64,000 nucleotides of DNA from CAVQNQ01 sp963714205 (lineage in GTDB: Bacteria; Acidobacteriota; Terriglobia; Bryobacterales; Bryobacteraceae): positions 1 through 64,000 of the forward strand of contig CAVQNQ010000001.1 in assembly GCA_963714205.1 (NCBI GenBank), given 5' to 3'. Of this stretch, positions 1-7,644 are shown piece after piece. The notes beneath the pieces were generated by a model, which was not told where the DNA came from, searched no databases, and worked only from the letters and a program-made list of their open reading frames with translations. Numbering within the stretch: the stretch's first letter is position 1; each line of letters opens with the position of its first letter. A program made the translations under genes and the position numbers.

Positions 1-1465
1 GCATCTGCGAAGTGGTCAGGATGACGGGAGTCTGTCGTTCCAGGTCCTGGAAGTTGCTGAGGTGGCCTCGGCCGATGTCGCCTTCGTTCGATGTGACGCG
101 GCAAACGTAGTCCGGGTACTGCTGAACCAGATCGGAATTGAGATTCACCAACTCCTGGCGCATGTCGGCCGCGTGCTCCTGGTCCACGCAGAAGACGATG
201 GTCTTGGCGAACGGATCGGTCTTGCGCAGAAACTCCGTCAGGTGTTTCGCGACGCATTCGGTGCGGGCGCGGAGGGCGACTCGTTTCTCGAAGTCGTTGG
301 TGTGGTACTCCTCATCCGGGATGTCCCGCCCGTAGCGGTCCAGTTCGCCCTGGCTGGGCCGCCAGCCCGCCGCGTCCCATTGGGTAATGACGCGGTGGAC
401 GCGATAAGGAGCGAGGAAACCGTCGTCGATTCCTTGCCGCAGACTATAGGTGTAGACCGGATCGCCGAAATAGCGGTACGTGTCGGCGTTGTCCTCGTGC
501 TTCGGAGTGGCCGTCATTCCGATCTGGTAGGCCGGCGCGAAGTAAGTCAGAATATCGCGCCAACTGCTTTCGTCCCGCGCGCTGCCCCGGTGGCATTCAT
601 CCACGATGATCAGGTCGAAGAAATCCGGCGCGTATTCGCGGTAGAGGCCGGGCCGGTTTTCGTCCTTGGCGATGGCCTGGTAAATGGCAAAGTACATCTC
701 CCGGCTCTTGTTGGCGATGCCGTTCTCGATCTTCCAGCGGGCGTCGCCGAACGGCGTGAACGTCTTGTCCTTGGGGTCGTCGATCAGGATGTTGCGGTCG
801 GCCAGGTACAGGACGCGCGGCCGCCGGTATTCCTTCCGGGGATCGCGATTCCAGCGCGACGACCAGAGCTTCCAGCAGATTTGGAACGCGACGACGGTTT
901 TGCCGGTGCCGGTTGCCATGGTGAGCAGCACCCGCTTTTGACCCTGCAAGATCGCCTGGATCGCGCGGTTAATTGCGATCTCCTGGTAGTAGCGCGGGGA
1001 CTTGCCACTCAGGTGGTATGCCGGTGTCAGCAGCCGATCCGCTGTCTGTTCGGATAGGCCGTTGCCGGCCAGGAGGCGGCGCCAGAGTTCGTCGGGCGCC
1101 GGGAAATCGGGGATGGTGCGCTCGCGGCCTTCGACGAAATCGAACTCGACGATCTCGTGACCGTTGGTGGCGTAGGCGAACTTTAGCCCGAGAATCTCAG
1201 CGTAGTCCTTGGCTTGCTGCAGGCCATCGGCGGCGGAACAGTACGAAGCCTTCGCCTCCACCACGGCGATGCTCAGGTCCGGACGGTACCGCAGCAGATA
1301 GTCCGCGCGCTTGCCGGGGCGCCGGTGCCCCTTGCTTCCGGCGGCGATGATGCGCCCGTCAGTGAATGTTACCTGCTCATTGAGACGGTGAGGATCGGTG
1401 TCCCAACCAGCGGCCTGGAGCTTCGGAACGACGAACTTCCGGCATGTGTCGGCTTCATTTGGCAT
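1..1465 (-). CDS. hsdR: Type I restriction enzyme R subunit (HsdR), N-terminal part, cut by window edge
   Basis: This is the ATP-dependent translocase/nuclease subunit of a type I restriction system. The frame is open from an ATG at 1465 to the window edge, giving 488 visible residues. Residues 1-120 form the HsdR nuclease domain, with D55 and an E70-A-K72 pair fitting the PD-(D/E)XK fold. A helicase core follows, with Walker A MATGTGKT at 183-190 and a DECH box at 289-292. The rest of the motor and any hsdM/hsdS partners must lie beyond position 1. A 331-aa open frame on the opposite strand is an antisense shadow. The neighbours upstream (PD-(D/E)XK and DUF1828 genes) suggest a defence region. 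Family assignment is firm; completeness of the system cannot be judged. Confidence 0.9.
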   Translation of the reverse strand, partial: MPNEADTCRKFVVPKLQAAGWDTDPHRLNEQVTFTDGRIIAAGSKGHRRPGKRADYLLRYRPDLSIAVVEAKASYCSAADGLQQAKDYAEILGLKFAYATNGHEIVEFDFVEGRERTIPDFPAPDELWRRLLAGNGLSEQTADRLLTPAYHLSGKSPRYYQEIAINRAIQAILQGQKRVLLTMATGTGKTVVAFQICWKLWSSRWNRDPRKEYRRPRVLYLADRNILIDDPKDKTFTPFGDARWKIENGIANKSREMYFAIYQAIAKDENRPGLYREYAPDFFDLIIVDECHRGSARDESSWRDILTYFAPAYQIGMTATPKHEDNADTYRYFGDPVYTYSLRQGIDDGFLAPYRVHRVITQWDAAGWRPSQGELDRYGRDIPDEEYHTNDFEKRVALRARTECVAKHLTEFLRKTDPFAKTIVFCVDQEHAADMRQELVNLNSDLVQQYPDYVCRVTSNEGDIGRGHLSNFQDLERQTPVILTTSQM

Positions 1466-1560
1466 GAGGGGCCTAAAGTAACGGATCGCACTGTCCCGAA
1501 TAAGCCTTTATAGCTGTATTGCTTACAACGATGCAAGCCCACTGCGGCGCTGCCGCGAAC

Positions 1561-2682
1561 TTACGCCAGCATCACTCGCCTCCGCAGCTCCAATTCGACG
1601 TCCACTTCCGGTGCACTCCAACCCACGCCCGCCAGTAGCTTGAGTAGATCTGCCCATGTGACAACCGCCAGGTCGGCGCAGAGCGGAGCAAGCCGGGCCG
1701 CAGCGCGGTGCGGCACCGCGCGGTTCAACTCCGAGACGTCCCGATAGCGCTCCATCAGTTGAACATAGGCGCGCGTGGCCGCCTGATCGCGCACGAACAT
1801 CCAGAAGGCCGGCCGGCGGTTGCCGCAGATATCGAGTACGCAATCGACGTTGCGGGCAATCTGGTTCCGCTCGGGATCGTAAGTCGTGCTGAGGGACACG
1901 TCGGAACCCAGTTTCGCCTCCACGAAGACGATATAGCTCTTGCCTTCGAACGTGATATCGATTTCAGACGGGCCCTCGACAGGGTTCATGTCGAGACTGC
2001 GTTCGCGCCATCCCTGATTATCCCCTGCGCGCATTCGCTCGCGGCTCAACGCTTCATACGCGCGCGGCGCGGCAGTCGTTTGCCAGAGCCGCACAACCGG
2101 AAAGTCTGCTGGATCGAGAGAGTTCACTCCAGCCAGCTCCAGAAGCCGCGGCCACCAGGTGGAAACGGGCACGCGATCGAGCAGTTGGAAGAAGTTCCAG
2201 GTGACGTAATCCTCGCTGTTCGGTGAGTGAAAAATTCGCTCGATGTCGCCGCGTTTTTTCGCCTTCGGCGACGCAAGTAGCTTCGGCAGGTTGAGGATCG
2301 GGAATGCCGGAGTTACCGAGGCGCTGCACGAAGACGTAGGCAGTGGCGCCGCAATCGCAGGTAGTGGCGCCGCCGGCGTTTCGCGCGCCAGGTACTCGGT
2401 GTTCTTTGTCCGGATTGCGCTATGCCAGTGATCCAGATCGGTCGTGGGGTGTGCCGGAGCGGGGAAATCATACTGGGCGGATGCGCGGATCTCGGATGCC
2501 AAGGGGATGCGGCCTGCGGCATCACGGAAATCCGATGCGTATCGCAGCCCAACGGAGCCTGGTGAGGAGTAGTCACGGACGCTCCAGGAGGTCTCGCTCG
2601 GTCCTTTATGAAAGAAGAACACGAACGTGTTCGGAGCAACCCGCTTGTTGTACAGCAAGCGGCGCTTGCTTTCCAATACCAT
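1561..2682 (-). CDS. Putative PD-(D/E)XK nuclease-like protein
   Basis: This 373-residue protein belongs to no family I can name. The C-terminal half has a restriction-endonuclease-like signature: SEDYVTWNFF around 156-165, then E240-I-D242 on one strand and V-E255-A-K257-L on the next, the spacing of a D...ExK active site. The N-terminal 130 residues are Pro/Ala-rich with little predicted structure and may be a less conserved extension, so the start at 2682 is uncertain. It lies 95 bases upstream of hsdR on the same strand and may be co-transcribed with it. Nuclease activity is inferred from the motif only. It could instead be an inactive or sensory member of the fold. Confidence 0.6.
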   Translation of the reverse strand: MVLESKRRLLYNKRVAPNTFVFFFHKGPSETSWSVRDYSSPGSVGLRYASDFRDAAGRIPLASEIRASAQYDFPAPAHPTTDLDHWHSAIRTKNTEYLARETPAAPLPAIAAPLPTSSCSASVTPAFPILNLPKLLASPKAKKRGDIERIFHSPNSEDYVTWNFFQLLDRVPVSTWWPRLLELAGVNSLDPADFPVVRLWQTTAAPRAYEALSRERMRAGDNQGWRERSLDMNPVEGPSEIDITFEGKSYIVFVEAKLGSDVSLSTTYDPERNQIARNVDCVLDICGNRRPAFWMFVRDQAATRAYVQLMERYRDVSELNRAVPHRAAARLAPLCADLAVVTWADLLKLLAGVGWSAPEVDVELELRRRVMLA

Positions 2683-2784
2683 GCTTTAGAGAACAGTCTA
2701 GCGAATCGTGCCCTCCCACGTCGCCCAGAACGTAGACATCGGATGTTTCGGGCCAACACGTTGTGCGAAGCCCTGCGCGCCAAT

Positions 2785-3552
2785 TCAGGCAGCGCGCTCG
2801 CGTTCGAAGAATTGCGGGCCGTTCTCCCGGAAGTCGTCGAGCGACGGGAACTGCTTGTCGCTGGCGCTGGTGATCCGGTTGCGTGCCTGCTTCGTGATCC
2901 CACTTTCGAAGTCCTGGTGCACCATCACGCCCTTGAACGGGATACGCCGCCGCTGAAACTCCAGGCACGAAATGGTGGCCAGCCGCGCTTTGTCGGTGTC
3001 CTTCACTCCGAACAGAAAGAGCGGGCGCGGGCCGATATCGAACTGGTAATCCACCTCGTATTCGTCGTGGTCCGCAATCGGCAGCGTGTTCCGGCGCGGG
3101 TTGTACTCGGTCAGTCCCTCCTCCACGAACTCGGCCAACTGCTCGTAGAAAAGGTTCTGGATGACCTCCCGCTTGTAGCACTGCATGCTGGAGACCTTGG
3201 CGACCGTCTGGGCGAACTGAAGCAGCGCCGGGTACAGCCGTTCGGGTTCGGCCTCGATGTACAACCGCCCGTCCTGTTCCTGAATCCGGTTTTCCGACAA
3301 GATCCGGTTGAAGATGCGCTGCTTGTTCTCGGTGTCCAGGTCGTAGGTGTACGTGAGGCGCATCAGGGTCAGCCCATGGTCGCCGATCCGGACCTTGCTC
3401 GAACCGTTCACCGGTTCATCGAGGAAGATGTCCACCATGTCGCCGTCTTCGTGAAAAAGCGGGGCCAACACCTGAAGCACGCCCGGTCGGCGTTCCCGAA
3501 ACGCCACGTGGCCGTTGAACTCGCGAATCAGCGCATCCAGCACCATCATCAT
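2785..3552 (-). CDS. DUF1828/DUF1829 domain protein
   Basis: A 255-aa protein. The N-terminal half (about 30-100) matches the DUF1828 pattern: MVDIFLDEP, then a glycine-rich RIGDHGLTLMRL strand and a helix ending in ILSENRI. The C-terminal half (about 130-250) resembles DUF1829, with conserved tracts such as FGVKDTDKAR and KGVMVHQDFE. No function is established for these families. The start codon, first of three consecutive ATGs, overlaps the stop of the DUF2283 gene by four bases (ATGA), so the two are probably translationally coupled. It is the last gene of a three-gene overlapping operon and sits about 100 bases upstream of the PD-(D/E)XK gene. A defence or stress module is plausible but inferred. 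Confidence 0.75.
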   Translation of the reverse strand: MMMVLDALIREFNGHVAFRERRPGVLQVLAPLFHEDGDMVDIFLDEPVNGSSKVRIGDHGLTLMRLTYTYDLDTENKQRIFNRILSENRIQEQDGRLYIEAEPERLYPALLQFAQTVAKVSSMQCYKREVIQNLFYEQLAEFVEEGLTEYNPRRNTLPIADHDEYEVDYQFDIGPRPLFLFGVKDTDKARLATISCLEFQRRRIPFKGVMVHQDFESGITKQARNRITSASDKQFPSLDDFRENGPQFFERERAA

Positions 3553-3764
3553 GCCGGGCGGCGAAGTGGCGGCGTAACGGCGTACTCGACGGACATCGGA
3601 TTCGCCATGCGCTTCGAAGCATCGAGAATTTCGAAGCTCACCATGTTGCCGCCGGCGTCGTAGTCCAGGATGACGCCGGGCTTATCCTGATCGCTTTCCG
3701 CGACCGGCGTGTCGCTCAGCAGGACGCTGAGAACGTCTACTTCGGGGTCGTATACAACTTTCAT
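3549..3764 (-). CDS. DUF2283 small protein, putative antitoxin partner
   Basis: A 71-residue protein. It begins MKVVYDPEVDVLSVLLSD and continues GVILDYDAGGNMVSFEILDAS, the typical short beta-rich DUF2283 pattern. A longer frame in the same phase starts at 3998, but the conserved family start is the ATG at 3764, which overlaps the TGA of the DUF4258 gene as ATGA. The stop overlaps the next start in the same way. Small DUF4258 and DUF2283 genes frequently occur side by side and have been suggested to be toxin-antitoxin-like. That role is inferred here from size, order and coupling only. Confidence 0.8.
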   Translation of the reverse strand: MKVVYDPEVDVLSVLLSDTPVAESDQDKPGVILDYDAGGNMVSFEILDASKRMANPMSVEYAVTPPLRRPA

Positions 3765-4027
3765 TCGGCGCTCCAGTGCTTCTCGATCTTGCTGGTCCGG
3801 TACGCGGTGATGATCACGGGCGGCTGTTCGTCTTCGTCCACCACAACTCGCAGCAGATACATTTTCCCATCTTCGAACCGCAACCGCGACTGGTGAATCC
3901 AACGGCCTGGGTGGGATTCGTCGACACTGCGCTGTTCCGGGTGGTCCAATACAGCCTGGACCAGCGCGAGTGGGATGCCGCGGCGGGCCATCTCCCATTC
4001 GGCGTGGCGGGAAAGGCGGAAGTCCAT
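3761..4027 (-). CDS. DUF4258 small protein, RelE-like toxin candidate
   Basis: An 88-aa protein starting MDFRLSRHAEWEMARRGIP. The H-A-x4-M-x-x-R-G-I pattern at the N-terminus and the strand RVVVDEDEQPPVIITAYRT near the C-terminus are characteristic of DUF4258. This family is usually compared to RelE/ParE-type folds. A GGGGAG ribosome site lies about 14 bases upstream, inside the end of a tiny preceding open frame. It is followed by DUF2283 with a four-base overlap. The toxin role is an inference; no catalytic set is defined for the family. Confidence 0.8.
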   Translation of the reverse strand: MDFRLSRHAEWEMARRGIPLALVQAVLDHPEQRSVDESHPGRWIHQSRLRFEDGKMYLLRVVVDEDEQPPVIITAYRTSKIEKHWSAE

Positions 4028-4034
4028 GGTTGGC

Positions 4035-4121
4035 CTACAGTTCTCCCCGGAAGGTGCGATCCAGGTCGGGCCACACGGATTCCGCCCGCGCCGCAGTTGT
4101 CGACTTCTGCTTCTTGGCCAT
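4035..4121 (-). CDS. Possible 28-aa small ORF ahead of the DUF4258 operon
   Basis: An ATG at 4121 opens a 28-codon frame (MAKKQKSTTAARAESV, then a C-terminus rich in charged residues) that ends with TAG seven bases before the DUF4258 start. The encoded peptide starts with a basic cluster. The frame has an in-frame stop shortly upstream, so it cannot be longer. There is no clear ribosome site for it, but the DUF4258 ribosome site lies inside its 3' end, which would allow coupled translation. It could be a leader peptide, a small third toxin-antitoxin component, or chance. Confidence 0.3.
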   Translation of the reverse strand: MAKKQKSTTAARAESVWPDLDRTFRGEL

Positions 4122-4645
4122 AATCGTGATCGGCTTCTACGATTGTATGTTGCTCCGTCGTTGTACGCTTGTGGCCGCGCTCATCGGCCACTTCACTGGC
4201 GCGGCGTCCGGTGGCGATGCCACATGATCCCATCGGACAGTCTATCGCCGCGTCGTTAGACGCGCATCGATCCGGCGATACTGGCGACGATAGACGTCGA
4301 TAGCGCGATCACCCCGCACGCTGCTCCACGGAATAGGATCGCTGCCGTGGCGGGGATGCCACATGATCCCGCCGGCATCAACCGGCAGGAAAAACCCCTT
4401 TATATATAGGCGACCCGAAAATGTCTTCCCAACGGACGCATTTCAAAGGGCGTGTAGCTTCCGGGCGTGCGCGCGAAAAGCACGCCACTAGCCAGCACGG
4501 AATCGAGGTCCAAACGCGGCAGGATTACGCAGTCCGGGCAGGGTCCGGAAAAGCATGGAAGAGGTCACGCGGTCCAAACGCGGTCCAAAACGGGCGTCTG
4601 TAAGTGCATGAAACCACGAGGACCTTGTCTGTAAGCGATTGATCT
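4122..4645. other. Intergenic stretch of the accessory region, no gene recognised
   Basis: No convincing coding frame is seen here. It holds a 16-bp direct repeat (4216-4231 and 4355-4370), a short GCCGG...CCGGC stem-loop at 4371-4386, an A+T-rich TATATATA run near 4400, and the first copy of a 14-bp sequence (4553-4566) repeated in the tRNA-Ala fragment. Together with the tRNA fragment this looks like the worn edge of an integrated element. Confidence 0.5.
4216..4370. repeat. Pair of 16-bp direct repeats (gatgccacatgatccc)
   Basis: The sequence gatgccacatgatccc occurs at 4216-4231 and again, identically, at 4355-4370. Both copies are preceded by a similar ccg(g)tggcg stretch, so the similarity extends slightly beyond the exact match. 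The 139-bp period and lack of further copies argue against CRISPR. They may be binding sites or remnants of a duplication. Confidence 0.6.
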
Positions 4646-4697
4646 GGCTTCCATGGCATGGAAGAGGTCGTGAGTTCGAATCTCACCAGGTCCACCA
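4646..4697 (+). tRNA. tRNA-Ala(GGC) 3' fragment, likely attachment-site remnant
   Basis: The 3' part of a tRNA is intact: anticodon stem cttcc/ggaag around the loop atggcat (anticodon GGC, alanine), variable region aggtc, T-arm gtgag-ttcgaat-ctcac, acceptor strand caggtcc, then A and an encoded CCA ending at 4697. Upstream there is no recognisable D-arm. A GGACCT at 4620 could pair with the acceptor strand, so a badly degenerate full tRNA is not excluded. A 14-bp piece (gcatggaagaggtc) of the fragment at 4656-4669 recurs at 4553-4566. Truncated tRNA 3' ends are the classic scar of site-specific integration. Confidence 0.65.
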
Positions 4698-4761
4698 AAT
4701 TCCTCAAACACTCGGAACAGCACCAACAAAACGGACATTTCTAATGAGTTAAGACAGGGGA

Positions 4762-4769
4762 CATTTTAA
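4762..4769. repeat. Left 8-bp target site duplication of the ISL3 element
   Basis: cattttaa immediately left of the left inverted repeat, identical to 6558-6565 on the right. Confidence 0.9.
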
Positions 4770-6557
4770 GGCTCTCCCGCAATTTCCGTGCAGGTTTCGA
4801 TCAACCAAGTTTACCCAAAACATGGAATGAGATAAATGTTCTATGCTTTAGGGGCAAATGGCTTCTCCCCCGAGCCATCTGCAGGCCCTCCTTCCCGATC
4901 CCTCCCGTCTCCAGCTAAGCTCCGTCGAGCAACAGCCTGGCGGTCGGGTTCGCATTACGGTAGTCGGGACCAACTCCGTCGCGTGTTGCCCCTCATGCCG
5001 TCACGTTTCCCATTCGCTTCACAGCCGCTATTTGCGGGTCCTGCGGGACCTCCCGTGGCAAGGATCATCAGTCGATCTTCGTTTGCAAGTGCGACGGTTC
5101 CGGTGCCGGTTCCGAGATTGCCCCCGCGTCACTTTCGCGGAACCATTGCCGCTGGTCTGCCAACGGTACGGAAGGCAGACCAGTCGATTATCCGAGACGA
5201 TCCGTCTGATTGGCTATGTGTTGGGCGGTGAAGCTGGGGCGCGCCTTTCGAGGCGGCTTGGCATGAAAACCAGCCCTGATACGGTTCTCCGTAGGCTGAA
5301 ACTGGGACCGTCCGTCCCGGTATCCGGGGCGAAGGCGCTCGGCGTGGATGACTGGGCGTGGCGCAAAGGCCAACGATACGGAACCATCCTGGTCGATCTG
5401 GAAAGACACGCGCCCATTGACCTATTACCGGATCGCTCCGCCGATAGCTTTGCGGCATGGCTCGAAGCGCATCCCGGCGCGGAGGTGATCAGCCGCGACC
5501 GGGGCGGGCTCTATGCCGACGGCGCCAATCGCGGAGCCCCGCAAGCGATTCAGGTCGCCGATCGGTTTCATCTCTTATGTAACCTGACGGCAGCGGTTGA
5601 GCGAGTTCTGGAGCAAAAGCGCAGTGCGCTGGCCAAAGCGGTTCCGCCACCCCCTCCGGAAGCGACGCCGCCTGCACCGCCTGCAGAGAGCCTGCCGCCG
5701 GTAAAGAGCAAGTCGGAGCAAGCCAGCGAGAAGCGCCGACAACATCGGCTGGAGCGGTACAACGAAGTGGGGGCACTCCACAACCAGGGGATGAGCCAAA
5801 TAGAAATCAGCCGCATGCTCCACATGGAGAGGAAAACGATCCGCCGGTTTCTGCGTGCCGGCCAGTTCCCAGAACGTGCGAAGCCCCGCCGGAAGCCACC
5901 GGGCGTCAATGCTTTCAAAGAGTATCTGACCCGGCGCTGGGCCGAGGGTTGCCACAATGCGACCAAGTTGTGGCACGAGATTAAGGCGCAGGGTTACGCC
6001 GGGGGACGGAGCACGATGGCTCGCTTCATCTTTACCCTCCGCACGAAGGGAACCAAATACTTCCGCGAGACGAAGGCCCCTCGCCAGCCGAAAGTGAAAC
6101 CGCCTTCGCCGCGCCAGGCCGCCATGCTGCTGGCGCGCCGGACAGATAAGCTGAAATCGGACGAACAGGAACTGCTCGCCAAGCTCAAGGGATGCTGCCC
6201 CGAGATTTCCACCCTCTACGGTCTGACGCAGAGCTTCTCGGAGGTGTTCAGAACCAAGACCGAGCAGGCGCTGGAGGATTGGATCGCCGATGCGAAACAG
6301 TCCAGCCTACCAGAAATCGTGCACTTCTGCGATGGATTACTTCGCGATGTGGCTGCGGTGAACGCAGCCGTCACGCTGCCGTGGAGCAACGGCCAAGTAG
6401 AAGCCCAAATCCACCGCCTCAAGCTCGTGAAACGGCAGATGTACGGCCGCGCCAAATTCAACCTCCTGCGTTGTCGCGTCTTGCCCTACGTGCCCGGCCA
6501 GGGGAAACTCTCGCCGACGCGTTCCCCATGACCCTGCACGGAAATTGCGGGAGAGCC
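4770..6557 (+). mobile_element. Complete ISL3-family insertion sequence with perfect ends
   Basis: A 1788-bp element bounded by 25-bp terminal inverted repeats at 4770-4794 and 6533-6557 that match without a mismatch. The flanks carry an exact 8-bp target duplication, cattttaa at 4762-4769 and 6558-6565, the length typical of ISL3. It contains one transposase gene reading rightward. Perfect ends and target duplication indicate a recent insertion, probably still functional. The empty site would read ...gacaggggacattttaaacgagg..., between the tRNA fragment and the cupin-like gene. Confidence 0.95.
4858..6531 (+). CDS. ISL3 family transposase
   Basis: A 557-aa DDE transposase. The N-terminus has the ISL3 zinc finger pattern (CCPSCRHVS near 43-51 and a second Cys pair around residues 83-88). 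A long DDE domain starts at LGVDDWAWRKG, the family hallmark, near 163-173, and includes VADRFHLLCNL. An inserted helix-turn-helix block (QIEISRMLHMERKTIRRFL) splits the catalytic domain, as in longer ISL3 members. The C-terminal tract WSNGQVEAQIHRLKLVKRQ carries the catalytic Glu. The frame is intact, so the element can be autonomous. A Pro/Ala-rich linker lies at about 262-290. Confidence 0.95.
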   Translation: MASPPSHLQALLPDPSRLQLSSVEQQPGGRVRITVVGTNSVACCPSCRHVSHSLHSRYLRVLRDLPWQGSSVDLRLQVRRFRCRFRDCPRVTFAEPLPLVCQRYGRQTSRLSETIRLIGYVLGGEAGARLSRRLGMKTSPDTVLRRLKLGPSVPVSGAKALGVDDWAWRKGQRYGTILVDLERHAPIDLLPDRSADSFAAWLEAHPGAEVISRDRGGLYADGANRGAPQAIQVADRFHLLCNLTAAVERVLEQKRSALAKAVPPPPPEATPPAPPAESLPPVKSKSEQASEKRRQHRLERYNEVGALHNQGMSQIEISRMLHMERKTIRRFLRAGQFPERAKPRRKPPGVNAFKEYLTRRWAEGCHNATKLWHEIKAQGYAGGRSTMARFIFTLRTKGTKYFRETKAPRQPKVKPPSPRQAAMLLARRTDKLKSDEQELLAKLKGCCPEISTLYGLTQSFSEVFRTKTEQALEDWIADAKQSSLPEIVHFCDGLLRDVAAVNAAVTLPWSNGQVEAQIHRLKLVKRQMYGRAKFNLLRCRVLPYVPGQGKLSPTRSP

Positions 6558-6565
6558 CATTTTAA
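6558..6565. repeat. Right 8-bp target site duplication of the ISL3 element
   Basis: cattttaa immediately right of the right inverted repeat, identical to 4762-4769. Confidence 0.9.
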
Positions 6566-6774
6566 ACGAGGCTTGACATGAGCCGGCAGCGCTTGTGTTT
6601 GGTGGAGCGGCGCGGTGTATACTGAACGGGATCTGGGAGTTCAAAATGGAATCCCGGATGAATAGCTCCTAATAATAGTGAGCCTCTCGCGGGGGGTTGA
6701 TCTGGCTGGCGTCCCCGGCCACCCATTCGCCTCCACGGCGCACACACCGGTGACTCTGTCAAGGAGAAGAGAGA

Positions 6775-7569
6775 ATGCACAGACTATCAGTCGCAACATG
6801 GCACACGAAATGGGCAGTCGCGCTTTGCCTTCTTGCTGCGGGCGCTCAACTGGCCGCGCAGACCCCGAAGAAGCAAATGCCAACTAAACCGAGCTTCGAG
6901 AATGACCAGGTGGTTGTCGATCCGCCGCAGACACCGCCTTGGCCCGGCGCCGGTGACTCTGGAACCGACATTCCCAAGTCCTGCGCGACCTTGCCTCCGG
7001 AAGACAGGGCACGGTGCGCTGAACCCCATAACTGGCACAACCACAAACTGAATCGCGTGATGGTCTACCTCCAGACCGGCGGGGAGCGGCTCAATTTCCT
7101 GGACGGCAGCACCCAGGTGCTGAAGTGGGAGGCGGGCACGGTCCATTGGAGCCCGGCATACGGGTTTCACTTCTCGGATGCCAATTGGACGTCCGGGCCG
7201 GGGCCGACCGCTCACTTCATCGCGATCAAGAAGCCGGGATATCCCGGCAAGGTGGAGGGTACCGCTCTGGATCCCTTGAAGGTCGATCCCAAAGACTTCA
7301 CTTTGGTATTCGAGAACAGCCAGGTTCGGGTCCTCCGCTTGAAGATGGGTCCAAAGCAGAGCGTTCCGATGCACGAGTACAGCCTCGGCCATTTGGTCGT
7401 TTGCATCACGGATCAGAACGTGCGCGTGACCTCGCCCGAGGGAAAGGCCGATACCGCGCAGCGCAAAGTGGGGGATTTCAACTGGAGCGGTCCCTCCAAA
7501 CAGAAGATAGATAATATGACCGACGGGCCGCTCGAAACAGTGATCGTGGAATTGAAGACTATTTACTGA
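6775..7569 (+). CDS. Secreted cupin-like protein, copy 1
   Basis: A 264-aa protein with an N-terminal signal peptide (WAVALCLLAAGAQLAAQ, cleavage near residue 29). Two half-domains share a pattern: the first has FENDQVVVDPP and a WHNHKLNRVMVYL strand; the second has VFENSQVRVLRLKMGPKQS followed by MHEYSLGHLVVCITD. Histidines and a Glu at these places and the beta-rich profile resemble a bicupin. A close paralogue lies at 44365-45219, with near identity in the C-terminal half. The gene has its own likely promoter region and lies upstream of a galactanase with a 75-base gap. Substrate and function are unknown. Confidence 0.8.
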   Translation: MHRLSVATWHTKWAVALCLLAAGAQLAAQTPKKQMPTKPSFENDQVVVDPPQTPPWPGAGDSGTDIPKSCATLPPEDRARCAEPHNWHNHKLNRVMVYLQTGGERLNFLDGSTQVLKWEAGTVHWSPAYGFHFSDANWTSGPGPTAHFIAIKKPGYPGKVEGTALDPLKVDPKDFTLVFENSQVRVLRLKMGPKQSVPMHEYSLGHLVVCITDQNVRVTSPEGKADTAQRKVGDFNWSGPSKQKIDNMTDGPLETVIVELKTIY

Positions 7570-7629
7570 TCCGGGGCGTTTCCGCCTGCCCGTCGGACCG
7601 GCGGCCCGGCTTGCCGCTGAGAGCGGCGT

Positions 7630-7635
7630 TACAAT
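7630..7635 (+). promoter_or_regulatory. TACAAT box just upstream of the galactanase start
   Basis: A TACAAT hexamer ends nine bases before the ATG at 7645. If it is a -10 box the transcript would begin within a few bases of the start codon. No good -35 element at 17 bp is visible, and there is no ribosome site. Confidence 0.35.
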
Positions 7636-7644
7636 GCGCTCATT

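Noticed and set aside
62..1057. A 331-codon open frame on the plus strand
   Set aside because: It is antisense to hsdR, which has clear motor motifs on the other strand; high-G+C DNA gives long shadows.
4216..4370. Start of a CRISPR array
   Set aside because: Only two 16-bp copies with a 123-bp gap and no cas genes.
4620..4697. A complete tRNA-Ala gene
   Set aside because: Acceptor pairing is possible but no D-arm can be drawn and the 5' half does not resemble a tRNA; a 3' fragment is safer.
6573..6623. A strong promoter ahead of the first cupin-like gene (TTGACA at 6573, TATACT at 6618)
   Set aside because: The spacing is 39 bp; the alternative TTGTGT gives 19 bp, so neither is convincing.
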